Source of the DNA: Pratylenchus scribneri | Taxonomy: Eukaryota; Nematoda; Chromadorea; Rhabditida; Pratylenchidae | Direction of reading: 5' to 3' | DNA length: 64,000 bases | NCBI GenBank assembly: GCA_030063045.1 | Contig: JAQSEB010000060.1 | Span: forward strand, 62,001-126,000 | In this document: piece after piece, positions 1-10,899 of the stretch | Layout: each line of letters opens with the position of its first letter | How positions within the stretch are numbered: position 1 is the first letter of the stretch | Program-made: the position numbers and the translations under genes | The notes under the pieces: model-generated | What the model was told of the DNA's origin: nothing | What the model saw: only the letters and a program-made list of their open reading frames with translations | The model's database searches: none

Positions 1-243
1 ATAATGGAAAAGAATTGCAGATCATTTTATAAAATTTATTTACACATTCAATTTTTACGTTTCAAATCAATTTTTTAAGTGAATAATACCATTAAACTTA
101 GCAAATTTGGATATATTGTATAGCACCGATTTTGTGTAGAGTTGATTAAAGTTAAAAGGATTTAATCGAAATTGAGCAAATATAGTCATAAATAATTTGT
201 TTGTTTTATTTAATCATTTTAATATCAAATGCTCCAAAAATAG

Positions 244-564
244 TTGGGCAAATTGACTGCCATTTTGCGCCGTTGTGGCCCATATTTGGAGGAACTTCAT
301 CTTGGCCCAGGCATCGGTGTACAAACTCGTTTTGGCCGATATTTTCAACAATTGGCCGTATATCAAAAATTGGCACATTTACGAATTGATGAGTGCCTGG
401 ATATTTGGCATTTACAACAAATTACCCAACATTTGGCCCCACAACTCATTTCACTTTCTATTAATTTACTTCCAAAATCAGCGAGAAAAAGATATCAAAA
501 AATGAGCGCAAGACAAATGGCAAAAAAAAGAGAATTGGCCAAATTGTTTGAAAATTGTCAAAAG
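244..564 (+). pseudogene. F-box/LRR family gene A, isolated LRR-like exon
   Basis: A 107-codon exon opens after an AG acceptor and closes at AAG|GTTACT. It encodes the block GKLTAILRRCGPYLEELHLG, then FGRYFQQLAVYQKLAHLRI and LAPQLISLSINL, spaced like leucine-rich repeats, with a basic end. The same exon occurs at 25002, 35534 and 42546 (-). The F-box exons that should precede it lie outside the window if they exist. The next family exons (LECLRI and LQCPIL types) are absent: after the RRM/zinc-finger block the gene resumes at 5806. I therefore treat it as part of a broken copy, though the exon itself is intact. Confidence 0.6.
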
Positions 565-689
565 GTTACTATAATAAATTTAAGAATTTTATACTTCCAA
601 GTGTGACCGATTTTTACAATTATTTTGGAATAAATTTCCTAAAATTATATTGAAATTATACTTAAATAAGGTGATTTATTATGTTTTAT

Positions 690-880
690 ATGTGATATTA
701 GATAACGTAAATCCTCTATTAGTAACTTTGCGGCTACTTATGTTCAAATACCCTCTTAATAAATGAACCCTTAATTGAATGGGGCTTCTAATAGAGAAAT
801 AGGGAGGTGGCTACTAATTTTCGAAGCTCCTCTAGAGATGGTCTTAATCTTAAAGGAGAGGAATTATAATTCGGCTAATT
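690..880. repeat. Dispersed repeat with ctaatagagg-type motifs
   Basis: This stretch is made of short variants of ctctattagtaac, cttctaatagag and ctactaattttc. The same kind of sequence recurs at about 3075-3125, 5110-5290, 7245-7320, 17750-18015, 25450-25600, 29930-30095 and 38650-38715, usually in introns or just beside F-box family exons. No open frame is present. It looks like a degenerate dispersed repeat, perhaps the remains of tandemly amplified short units. Confidence 0.6.
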
Positions 881-904
881 GAATCGCCAAATCCCCTATG
901 AAAG

Positions 905-1866
905 GAAGTAAGGCAATAAAAAAACAAGCTAAAATTGGTCATTAAAAAAACAAGCTAAAATTGGGCATTAAAAAAACAAGCTAAAATTGGGCATTAAAAA
1001 AACAAGCTAAAATTGGGCAATAAAAAAACAAGCTAAAATTGGGCAATAAAAAAACAAGCTAAAATTGGGCAATAAAAAAACAAGCTAAAATTGGGCAATA
1101 AAAAAACAAGCTAAAATTGGGCAATAAAAAAACAAGCTAAAATTGGGCAATAAAAAACAAGCTAAAATTGCGCAATAAAAAAACAAGCTAAAATAGGGCA
1201 ATAAAAAAACAAGTTAAAATTGGGCTATAAAAAAAGAAGCTAAAATTGGGCAATAAAAAAACAAGCTAAAATTGGGCAATAAAAAACAAGCAAAAATTGG
1301 GTAATAAAAAAACAAGCTAAAATTGGGCAATAAAAAAACAAGCTAAAATTGGGCAATAAAAAAACAAGCTAAAATTGGGCAATAAAAAAACAAGCTAAAA
1401 TTGGGCAATAAAAAAACAAGCAAAAATTGGGTAATAAAAAAACAAGCTAAAATTGGGCAATAAAAAAACAAGCTAAAATAGGGCAATAAAAAAACAAGTT
1501 AAAATTGGGCTATAAAAAAAGAAGCTAAGAAAATTGGGCAATAAAAAAACAAGCTAAAATTGGGCAATAAAAAAACAAGCTAAAATTGGGCAATAAAAAA
1601 ACAAGCAAAAATTGGGTAATAAAAAAACAAGCTAAAATTGGGCAATAAAAAAACAAGCTAAAATTGGGCAATAGAAAAAACAAGCTAAAATTGGGCAATA
1701 AAAAAACAAGCTAAAATTGGGCAATAAAAAAACAAGCAAAAATTGGGTAATAAAAAAACAAGCTAAAATTGGGCAATAAAAAAACAAGCTAAAATTGGGC
1801 AATAAAAAAACAAGCTAAAATTGGGCAATAAAAAACAAGCTAAAATTGGGCTATAAAAAAGAAGCT
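905..1866. repeat. 26-bp minisatellite, array A
   Basis: There are roughly 35-37 head-to-tail copies of a unit of about 26 bp, core caagctaaaattgggcaat plus an A-run. Variants include gcaaaaattgggtaat, gggctat and one gctaagaaaat. The array runs into the 5' side of the RRM-like gene. The paralogous array at 25675-26728 uses the same unit and the same variants in another order and number, so unit turnover has occurred since the duplication. Confidence 0.95.
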
Positions 1867-1891
1867 AATGTTTGTCTATTCGATTGGATTC

Positions 1892-1953
1892 ATTCTCATT
1901 CTCATTCATTCATTCATTCATTCATTCATTCATTCATTCATTCATTCATTCAT
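1892..1953. repeat. (ATTC)n microsatellite
   Basis: About 15 tetranucleotide repeats stand directly after the minisatellite and before the RRM-like gene. The equivalent array in copy B (about 26750-26785) is much shorter, so length has changed since the duplication. Confidence 0.93.
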
Positions 1954-2064
1954 AATATCCAAAGAGAGGCGAATATTATTTTCCAATTTCCATTCTCAAT
2001 TTTACATTTTTCGCTATTTTCAGTCTTAAAAATTTCCTCAACAACAAAAATAGCTGCAATACGA

Positions 2065-3546
2065 ATGGAAGAATGGACCGAGCAGAATTCAGGATGGGCC
2101 AAACCCGTATCAGTCCACTCTGATTGTGAGACAATCAAGCAGAAATGGGGCAAAACGCAAAAAAATGTATGGGCTTCTGGATGGAATGATGTTTCCGGCC
2201 AAACCGTGGTTCAGGACAAAAAGTGGGATGAATTGAAGGAAGAGGACCGAGAGCAAAGGGAGAGGAAATGGGACGAATTGGAAAAGGAAAATGACCAAAT
2301 CCACAACAACAGCCACAATGGAGAGCAATTCGGCGGCAATGATTGGACGACAGGTGGAGAAGGATGGTCGACAGGGAATGGTAGCACAATTTTGGTGGTC
2401 AGTGGACTAAATGGTGCGAACATTTATCAAGATGAGGTAAATAAATTATTGTCACTAATTTATGGCTAACTTTGTTCTAGTTGGGGCGAGAGTTGGGACT
2501 CGGTTCTTGCCTAGGACCTTCGCCAGTGGAGGTCTAAGCCCCCAATTGCCCAATGTATGCGATATGGATAAAGGGCAGGGCTTTAAATTACTCTTTATTA
2601 TTGCGACAAAATATGATAAAAATTTGAAGGGAAAAAGGCTGGGTTTTAAAAGGCAGATTGTGGCAATATTTGAATGATAGGTGACAGGGCGATTAGGTAA
2701 TAAATAAGTGGAGGTATAGTAGGGCAAATAGGAAAGGCCGATATAAATAAATATATTTTTAATTTCATTTAAATAAAATTATTTTTTAATTTCCAGCTCC
2801 AAACTTTGGTTAATTCCAAGGCTGGCAATGCCCGTGAATTTGCTCTCCACATTATTGGTGACCCATGTTTCCCAAGTAATTCGCCCGACTTGGCATTTTT
2901 CAAAGTAAATTTGAGGTGGATATTTAAATAAAAATTTTTAATTTTAAAGATGGATTCTGAAGCAGCTGCCCGAAAAGCTCAAAACGCATTAGAGGGCTTC
3001 AAAATTGGAGGATGCCGTACCAAGTAGGCTATTTTTTCTAAATAAATTATATTTTACCATATTCTTCCATTATAACCCTCCTCTAATAGTAGACCCTCGA
3101 TTTTGAGGTATATCTCTAGTGAAATTAAACTTTTTATAAATTTATATTTTATTTTTGTGCCATTGGGCTATATAAGCAATATAGTTTATTTCAAAAATTT
3201 CAACAGATAAAAAAGTTACTATAAATTTTGTCATTTGAGACTTTGAAAATTAATTCCACCGGGGTTATTAACAGATGATTTTTTCAATTCCATTAAATTT
3301 TAATACCCAGATTATTTCCCTTTCAGGAAATTGCACGCTGCCATTATGCCGACAGAATTTTTCGGGGCAAATATGATGGGTAAAACCCTGATTGAGGAGC
3401 CAATTCCATGGAACAGTGGACACTTCACCAATTCGCCAAATTCGATGATTGAATTGGTCAATGGTGGTCGTGATTCCAACAATTTTGACGAGGACCAAAG
3501 CTTCGAAATTGTTAACAATGAAATGATGATGGTTGAATTGGAATAA
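2065..3546 (+). CDS. RRM-like RNA-binding protein, copy A
   Basis: A four-exon model is supported by consensus splice sites and conserved phases: 2065-2436, 2797-2904, 2950-3023 and 3327-3546, 257 residues. The first 110 residues are Trp-, Glu- and Asn-rich with EEDREQRERKWDEL, probably disordered or helical. Next comes STILVVSGLN, then LAFFKMDSEAAARKAQNALE and GFKIGG. This has the order of an RRM (RNP2-like strand, RNP1-like strand, helix, last strand), though the RNP1 aromatic positions are degenerate. The tail is acidic. The start is the ATG before EEWTEQ; upstream in frame are only repeat-coded residues. Intron 1 holds a short GC-richer stretch. A role in RNA binding is an inference. Copy B is at 26896-28355. 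Confidence 0.6.
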
Positions 3547-3588
3547 TTTGGATTGGAAATTGCAAAAAATTTTCGTCATATCTTTTAG

Positions 3589-3852
3589 GATTAGAATTCT
3601 CAGCAAAGAATTCACCCACAAATTGAACACATTTCAAGTAAACATTTCACAATTATATTTTGATAATTTCAATTTTGAAAAATGACTCCATTATAATATT
3701 ATTTAATCCATCTTAGATCCCTTTGGCCTTTCATCAGGTGATGAATGAAGGCTTCAACATTGGCGAAGCCGTTAACTTTGCCACAGAAATGTGGCTGCCA
3801 TTTGCACATGTGGCCGGCAGATGCCAATGCAAGGATCAGGCACTGAGTGTGT
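3589..3852 (+). CDS. Unassigned two-exon coding segment, copy A
   Basis: Two open segments join across a likely intron: 3589-3636, ending HKLNTFQ at CAA|GTAAAC, and 3716-3852, starting at an AG acceptor with IPLAFHQVMNEGFNIGEAVN and ending in a stop after CQCKDQALSV. The segment lies 40 bp after the RRM-like stop and may be an alternative 3' end of that gene or part of a separate small gene. I find no ATG that clearly starts it and recognise no family. Copy B at 28398-28661 is unchanged, which mildly supports coding. Confidence 0.35.
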
Positions 3853-4072
3853 GATTTGATTGGGAGAAAGAATTTGGAGTTAAGAAAATTGAAGTGGAAA
3901 GTAAAAGGAAATATTGTGAGAGCATTTTGGCTCAATATAATAATGATTCTTCCACTTCCGCCCCTTTTTCATCATCTTCTGTCCCCTCTTCATCCTCATC
4001 ATCTGTCCCTTCTTCCTCTTCTGTACCTCTTCCTCCTCTTCATCTGTTCCTCAATCATCTTTCCCATCCACA

Positions 4073-4489
4073 ATGGTACCTCCTCAAAATCCCCCATTCT
4101 ATTGTGCTGAATGTAAATACCAATATGCCACTCGCAATGAATATAATAGGCATTTGCGAACTACCTCAATTCATTGTAAATCAAAATATGTTTGTGAAAT
4201 TTGTGACTTTCCCTTTACACGTCCAGATTCGTTGACTAAACATAAATGTACCTGTGGTGTATTGGATGAAAGTCCAAATGGTTTCTCGGCTCATGAAAAG
4301 GTTTTGGCCATGAACTTCCAAGAGGGATCGCAGTGGCTTGATGGCAAAATTATTCGAGAAATTGGCAATGCAATTTTCTTGGAGCGAACCCGTCGAGGAA
4401 TTTGGCGTCGTCATGCGGATCAAATGAGGGCATTTCGGAAGCCGGGAGAGGCCAAAGAAGAGGTCAAATTCGACGAAGAAGTCCAATGA
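4073..4489 (+). CDS. Two-finger C2H2-type zinc-finger protein, copy A
   Basis: The 138-residue frame carries two zinc fingers near its N terminus: CAECKYQYATRNEYNRHL (C-x2-C-x12-H) closing on a later His, and CEICDFPFTRPDSLTKHKC (C-x2-C-x12-H-x-C). The rest is charged, with WLDGKIIREIGNAIFLERTR and an acidic tail. Upstream the DNA is a TCC/TCT-rich serine tract readable in another frame (MESKRKYCES... from 3894), so the true N terminus may lie there with a frame change inside the tract. I chose the ATG at 4073. Nucleic-acid binding is the usual role of such fingers. An identical frame occurs at 28882-29298. Confidence 0.65.
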   Translation: MVPPQNPPFYCAECKYQYATRNEYNRHLRTTSIHCKSKYVCEICDFPFTRPDSLTKHKCTCGVLDESPNGFSAHEKVLAMNFQEGSQWLDGKIIREIGNAIFLERTRRGIWRRHADQMRAFRKPGEAKEEVKFDEEVQ

Positions 4490-5340
4490 AGAACAAGAAG
4501 CCGATTCAATCCAGAGAAGGATGAGACAAAAATTGGCGGGGAGGAGTTGTGGTGTATTGGATGAACTTTTGAATTGACAATATGACCATTTATCCCATTG
4601 GCATTTTATGCATTTTCCTCCCTTTATAAGCTTTGGATTTTCCCCACATTTAGCTCAGTCTGGAGTCATTCCCAGTAATTGTTAAGTGCAAATATTCCCT
4701 CTTTTCTCTGTTCCCAAAATCCCAATTATTGTTCATCCATTTATTTATTGACATTGAATAAATCTATTTAAATTCAATTCGCATCGGACATAACAGTACC
4801 CAGCATAAATTGTAATTTTTTTATATTTCTGATTGAATGGAATAAATTTTAATAAAATTTGATTAATATTTTTAATAATTTATTATTATTTGATTTAATA
4901 TTGGATATTTATTATTTTGTATGGGCTATATATGTTTGATTTAATTCCAGCTGTTCTGCTTTGATTCCAAATATTGAATAATTTGTTTGTATTTATTGGT
5001 TTAAATTTGGGTTATATAAATTTAATGATTTTTTAGTACCATCATTTTTCAATTTAATTTTGACTTTACTGATTTGAATTGCATAATTTTGGCAATTCTG
5101 ATTTTATTGAGGCTATTATGAACCTTTAATTGAGTGGGGCTTCTAATAGAGAAGAAAATGGCTACTAATTTTCGAAACTCCTCTAGAGATGGTCTTATTC
5201 CTAAAAGAGGGGAGAGGAGGCTTCTTCGGAGGCTGGTTTAGGGCGGGCTTCTATTAGGTGGAGTTGGGGGACGCTAATAGAGGATTTTTTTGAAAAAATC
5301 GATCAAGTACAAAATTTTATTCATTTTGGCCATTGTTTTT
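4490..5340. other. 3' flank and AT-rich spacer
   Basis: No convincing gene is seen. An AATAAA at 4757-4762 could serve the zinc-finger gene. The right part (5110-5290) is the ctaatagagg-type dispersed repeat. Confidence 0.5.
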
Positions 5341-5345
5341 ATTTG

Positions 5346-5640
5346 AAAACACATTTTATTTAGCAAACGAAAACACATTTTATTTAGCAAACGAAAACAC
5401 ATTTTATTTAACAAACAATTTAGCCAAAACACATTTTATTTAGCAAACGAAAACACATTTTATTTAACAAACAATTTAGCCAAAACACATTTTATTTAGC
5501 AAACGAAAACACATTTTATTTAGCAAACGAAAACACATTTTATTTAGCAAACGAAAACACATTTTATTTAACAAACAATTTAGCCAAGACACATTTTATT
5601 TAGCAAACGAAAACACATTTTATTTAGCCAGCGAAAACAC
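5346..5640. repeat. 24-bp minisatellite (aaaacacattttatttagca unit), array 1
   Basis: About 12 copies of a unit near 24 bp, aacacattttatttagcaaa with cg or aa variants, some alternating with a caatttagccaa spacer. The array begins exactly where the 5.3-kb duplication stops matching, so it marks the breakpoint. The same unit fills 36600-37030 at the equivalent place in gene F. Confidence 0.93.
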
Positions 5641-5805
5641 AAATTATTGGACAATGAACTGGATTTGATGGAAAATAAAGTTTTAAGAACAAAAAAGGGG
5701 AAAAATAGGCCAAAATCGAATATTTTTAAACTTTCCGCTGGTCAATTATATTAATGTCAATCATTTGATGCAAAAAATTCTTTCACATTCAATTTCATTT
5801 AAATC

Positions 5806-7004
5806 AAGTGACAGACATTTGCCCGAAATTGGAACATTTGTATTTTGAGGTATGCTATGACCAATGTAGTATTCCACTACGTGAATTGGAAGGGCTTTAT
5901 GCCTTCCAACGACTTTCCTCCTTGGCCATATCACTTAGCGTGAGATATTATGAAACTTTCCATGAGGTTTTTAATTTTGTATATTTTGCATAACATTACA
6001 TTTTAGTTGGAATGCGCAAATGATGAAAAAGGCGACAAAGTTTTGATGGAAATTATCACAAAATTGGATCAAATTCATCCACTTCGAGTTTTTTAATAAA
6101 AAATAAATCAGCTATTTATTTATCTTTTAGAGTTTGAATTTTGAAGGCAATTATCCAAATTTTCACGAGGAATATGTTTTGGAGTTGCTACAAAAATTAA
6201 GAGTAAATTTTTATTTTAATTATAAATTAATTTATTTTTATTTAAGCATTTGGAAACATTTTCTTGTGCCATTCTGCAGCATAGAAAGGAAAATGAAAAA
6301 ATAAAGTAAATTTTAATGCAATTATTTTTCAATATAAAAGTAAATAGTAGAAATTTATTAATTTATGAAAATTGAAGAATACAATGAAAAAAATGAAAAA
6401 AGAATACTTTTTTCAGTTTCTCAAAAAAATTTTAATGGAAAAAATTTAAAGTTCAAATATTGAAAAATTGGGATTAATTTTAAAAATAATATTATTTTTT
6501 ATTTTAATTTATATAAATGTTTTAGTCATTCTGATATTGTTTTACGACAAAATCCACATAATTGTATAATTTGGGACAATGAGGATTTGGATGAATTTTT
6601 TTCAAAATTAAAAATCATTTTGGATGGACAAATGGAAATTGGCCCAAAATGTAGTAAAAAATCATTCAAATTCACTGTAAGCAATTTATTGAAACAATAA
6701 AATTAAATTTAAATATTAAAGTTGTTAAAAAGTAGAATTTATGATATTGATTGGCAACAACCTCAAAATATAATTTTGGCAAGATGGATTCCAAATGCTA
6801 AGAAAATTCGATGGAAAATTTTTCCACCGATACGCAAATATGATTATGACTGCCAAATGAATTGGACATATTCAATTGTGTTGAATGAATTGTTGGACAA
6901 AATTTTCGGCCAAAGAATCAGGTTGAATCAATTTTATTTTATAATTACTCTAATTTAAAAATTTGATAATTTTTAGACGATTTTTCTTTCAACTTATTGA
7001 ATAA
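5806..7004 (+). pseudogene. F-box/LRR family gene A, 3' exons
   Basis: Six or seven exons follow the order of gene F: DICPKLEHLYFEV (about 5806-5966), LECANDEKGDKVLMEI (from 6014), SLNFEGNYPNFHEEYVLELL (from 6131), HLETFSCAIL (from 6245), SDIVLRQNPHNC...DEFFSKLKIILDG (about 6527-6676), SRIYDIDWQQPQNI...SIVLNELLDKIFG (about 6721-6921) and a terminal RFFFQLIE (6978-7004). The frames are open. The acceptor of the first exon is damaged: gene F has ttcag before tttcattt, here it reads ttcaa. Two upstream family exons are missing. Expression of a shortened product cannot be excluded. Confidence 0.7.
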
Positions 7005-7327
7005 AGAAGAAATCAAAATGGATATTGCCCTAATATGCTCCGAATTCAGAAAATTGATGAAGCAAATTTGTTATGTGAAAATTAACCATTAAATATTCAT
7101 ATTATTTTAATTTTTCAATGAAAATTGAGTTTCAAAAATATAGTAAAAAATATTTTGGATCGCAAATAACATATTCTGATTTGTTGCAAATTTTCTTGAA
7201 TAAAATTTATTTTTAATCCATTTTTCATCACTGTAATTTAATGAACCTTCTCTCTTTTAATAGCCCCCTCTCGAGGGTCTCTGAAAATTAGTAACTCTGG
7301 GGTTATTAATAGAATAAATATGTTACT

Positions 7328-7328
<1 letters not shown>

Positions 7329-7361
<33 letters not shown>
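7329..7361. repeat. (TA)n microsatellite
   Basis: A run of about 16 TA dinucleotides 3' of gene A. The paralogous flank near 38740 has only a short remnant. Confidence 0.95.
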
Positions 7362-7364
<3 letters not shown>

Positions 7365-7518
7365 TCACCAAAATCAATCAAAGATGTTTTCTTTGCGTGG
7401 AACATTTCTTTGTAAATAAGAAAAAGACTAATTTTTTAATAAAAATTTATAAATTAAATCAGAAGAAAAATTGACTTGATGTCTGGCTTTTGACATTTGC
7501 ATCTAACTTTCGTCAATT

Positions 7519-7828
7519 TAGAATACGAGTCCAATTTGTTAAAGAAGATAGCAGAATAGAAATTGAAATAAAATTACAATTAACTATGGAGATTAAAAAA
7601 TTGGATATTAGAATTCCTAACCCTAAAAACGATAAAATTATAAATATTTTTAAAACATAAATATTACTTATAAATATTATTTCAAGATATGACTTTAAAA
7701 AAGAATCCGATTTGGCTGATGAGTTTATGATACAAAACGATTTTTTATCAAATTCATCGGTTTATATAAAAGTTAAATATAGTAATTTCCATTTAAAAAT
7801 TAAAATAATAGAATCTTTTATGACTTAA
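7519..7828 (+). pseudogene. Orphan coding fragment, beta-strand-rich, degraded
   Basis: Two open stretches without a start lie between the convergent F-box copies. The first begins at 7519 with RIRVQFVKEDSRIEIEIKL, continues LDIRIPNPKND, and stops near 7660. The second begins near 7688 with YDFKKESDLADEF, continues SVYIKVKYSNFHLKIKII, and stops near 7828. The alternating pattern and the IRIPNPKN segment weakly recall strands of an adaptor mu-homology domain; this is only a guess. The paralogous stretch at 38905-39215 is further decayed. Confidence 0.3.
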
Positions 7829-9720
7829 TTTTCACATAACAAATTGTCTTCATCACATTTAGAGCAAACACATTGAGAAAGCATCCATTTTTGATTTCTT
7901 CTTTATTCGATATCAATAAGTTCAAAGAAAAATCTTCTAAAAATTATCAAATATTTAAATTCTAATTATCAATTTGATGAAAAAACCTAATTCTTTGGCC
8001 AAAAACTTTGTTCAACAATTCATCCAATACAATTGAATATGTCGAATTCATTTGATTATCAACATAATTGCGAATTGTTGGAAAAATTTTCCATCGAATT
8101 TTCTCAGCATTTCGAATCCATTTTGCCGAAATTCGACTTTGAGATGGACAATCCATACAATCTCTACTTTTCAACAACTTTAATATAATTTTAATTAATT
8201 AATTAATTAAATAATTTGACTGATTACGGTGAATTTGAATCCTTTCTTTGTGCCAGTTTGTTCATCCAAAATGATTTTTAATTTTGAAAAGAATTTATTC
8301 AAATCCTCGTTTTCCCAGTAAATTAGATAATTATATGGATTTTGTCGAAAAAGAATATCATAATCACTAAAAAATTATATTTATATAAATTTATAATAAT
8401 AAAATTGTCTTCAATTTTATATTTTAAAAATAATTTTTTAATTTTATTATTCCCAAAAATTTAAAAAACCTTTTTATTTAATTTAATTCTTTTTCATCAA
8501 ATATTTGCGCTAAAAATTTACCTTTTCAATTCCTTTTTAAGGGGAAGAATGGCACATGAAAATGTTTCCAAATGCTAAAATAATAATTTTATTATAATTT
8601 AATAAAATTAATATTTACTTTTAATTTTTGCAGCATTTCTAAAATATATTCTGCATGAAAATTTGGAAAAATGTCTTTAAAATTTAAGCTCTTAAAAATA
8701 GAAATTAATTAAATTTTTGTATTATTTGTAACCCGAAGTGGATGAATTTGATCCAATTTTGTGATTATTTCCATCAAAATTTTGTCTGCCTTTTCCCAAT
8801 TTGCGCATTCCAACTAAAATTTGTTTTCATGAAAAAATAAAAAAAATTCAAAAACCTCATGGAAATTTTCAAAATGGTACACATTAATTGAAATGGCCAA
8901 AGAGGAAAGTTGTTTGAAGGCATAAAGCCCTTCCAAATCGCGCAAACGAAGAAGATCTTCACTCCATTGGTCATACCATACTTCGAAATACAAATGTTCC
9001 AATTTTGGACAAATTTCGGCCAATTTGGTTAAATGTAACTAAAAATGTGAATTAAAATATTTTTAATTATTTTGCTTATTGGGCAAATCTTAATAATCTT
9101 AATTGGTCTCTAGGCCATGATCAAGTATAAAAAAGTTAAAGAAAAAAAACCGATCTTCAGTAAAAAATAAATAAATTTTTCATCAAAATTCCATTTATTT
9201 TCAGAATTTAAAGTGTTTAAAAATCCACAAACATAGTCCATATGGCAATTTAAATGAAGAGCTTGAAGTTGGCTGAATTGGGTGGGTAAATTTAATTGTA
9301 AAAATATTGAATAATGTCGTGCATGCAATATTGGACATTGGAGACTGAAAGTATAATTAATCATTATAAATATATTTTCAAATTACCTATAAAATCTTTC
9401 ATAAATTTTTAAATTGTCCCAGTCATCGAAATATTCGTTAATCGTTAAATATAAAATAAGCATTGCATAAAATATATCGAATATTTGGGAATAATTCCTC
9501 ATTTAATAGAGTGAATAATTTAATTTTGTCCTCGACTAGGGACCATCCACAATTTTGCCAAATTTGTAAATATTTAACACTTTTTGGCAAAAACCATTAA
9601 TTGTCCCTCTTCATCCTCAATGAACAAATTGGCTAAATTGCCGATTCGAAGACATTCCAACTGGAAGAGTATAAAAAATGTATAGGTTTATATGGCTGAT
9701 TTAATTTAAAAAATTATATT

Positions 9721-10384
9721 TATGGACTTTGTATTTGTATCCCCTTTTTGGGTTAAATTTGTTTTCTTTTTTGATCAAATTATATACCAATCGACGCGTT
9801 TTGATGAGCTGAGTACGAAAATGTCAGAAATATTGAGCGTGCGAGCATTTTTGGCCAAGTTATGAGCATTTGAAAGTCGCAAAAGTGAAGGGACCCCCCT
9901 ATGGGTCTGAACTCGAAAAAATTTTTGAACATTTTTTCCGTCAAATTATAGTTCATTTGACGCGTCTCGATGAGTAGAGTGCGAATCTGTCTTCGGTTTC
10001 GCTTAAAACACAAAAATAAAAAAGTTACAGTCGCGCAAATCTGCGCAGTTCCAACACATTCCAGCGAAACTAAAATGGCCATAACTTTTTTATTTTTATG
10101 TTATATGCGAAATCGATGGCAGATACGAGCTTCTCTCATCGATATGCGTCGAATGAGCTATAATTTTACTAAAAAATTTAAAAAGTTTTTCTACCTTCAA
10201 CCCATAGAGGGGACCAAGCATTTTTTCGATTTTATGAGGTCCATAACTTTTTTAATGTTGAGATTCTTGCGAAATAAATAACATTTTCGTAATCAGCTCG
10301 TCAAGAAGCGTCGATTGGTATATCATTTTCCAAAAAATTTTTTTCGAAAAAAATCGGCCCAAAAAGGAGATACAAAGTCCATAA
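9721..10384. mobile_element. Foldback or MITE-like element with inverted ends
   Basis: The left end tatggactttgtatttgtat is matched, inverted, by atacaaagtccata at 10371-10384, with a further shared cccaaaaagg block. Inside, ataccaatcgacgc near 9785 and its inverse gcgtcgattggtat near 10308 form a second arm, with motifs gcgtctcgatgag and atcgatatgcgtcg. Open frames inside look incidental. It sits in an intron of pseudogene C. The inner motifs recur in the elements at 19736 and 31286. Confidence 0.7.
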
Positions 10385-10899
10385 GTTAATAAATTCACCC
10401 ATAAAATAAGTTTTATGAATTATATTTCAATAAAGTATAGATTTACTATTTTATATATTGATCCTGATAAGAAGTAAGAGACTTATAGTTAAATTGAATC
10501 CATGTGAATAGTTTTTATAAAAATAAAAACCTTTTGACAATTTGTAAACAATTTGATCAATTCTCCTTTAAATGCCATTTATTTTGGACTCATTTTGCGT
10601 TTTCTCTTATATGATGAAGTCAAATTTATGAACAATGAAATGAGTTGTGAGGCCAAATATTCGGTAATTTGTTGTAAATGCCAAATATCCAGGCTTTCGT
10701 CAATTCGTAAATGTGCCAATTTTTGGTAGACGGCCAATTGTTGAAAATATCGGCCAAAACGAGTTTGGACACCGATGCCTAACCAAGATGAAGTTCCTCC
10801 AAATATGGGCCACAACGGCGCAAAATGGCACCCAATTTGCCCATCTAGATTTAAAGGACGGTGAAATTATCATTTTTGAAATGCGCAAATTATAAATTC

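Larger units (their letters stand above)
1..5345. repeat. 5.3-kb segmental duplication, copy A
   Basis: This block matches 24759-30154 in the same orientation, base for base over long stretches, with scattered substitutions and different lengths in its simple repeats. The left limit is cut by the window edge. The right limit is sharp: both copies share sequence up to atttg at 5341-5345, then copy A enters a 24-bp minisatellite while copy B continues into an F-box gene exon. It contains an LRR-like exon (244-564), a 26-bp minisatellite, an RRM-like gene and a C2H2 gene. The low divergence indicates a recent duplication. Confidence 0.93.

Noticed and set aside
905..1866. Regularly spaced repeats that could be read as a CRISPR array
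   Set aside because: The units abut without unique spacers and the genome has spliceosomal introns; these are minisatellites.
2110..2423. Several overlapping minus-strand frames opposite the RRM-like exon 1
   Set aside because: They are antisense shadows of a coding exon, have no domain, and repeat in copy B for the same reason.
2462..2677. Plus-strand frame in intron 1 of the RRM-like gene
   Set aside because: It starts inside the intron, right after the donor, and has no start context or domain.
9780..10281. Open frames in the 9721-10384 foldback element
   Set aside because: Both strands give similar incidental frames because the element is partly palindromic; no domain.
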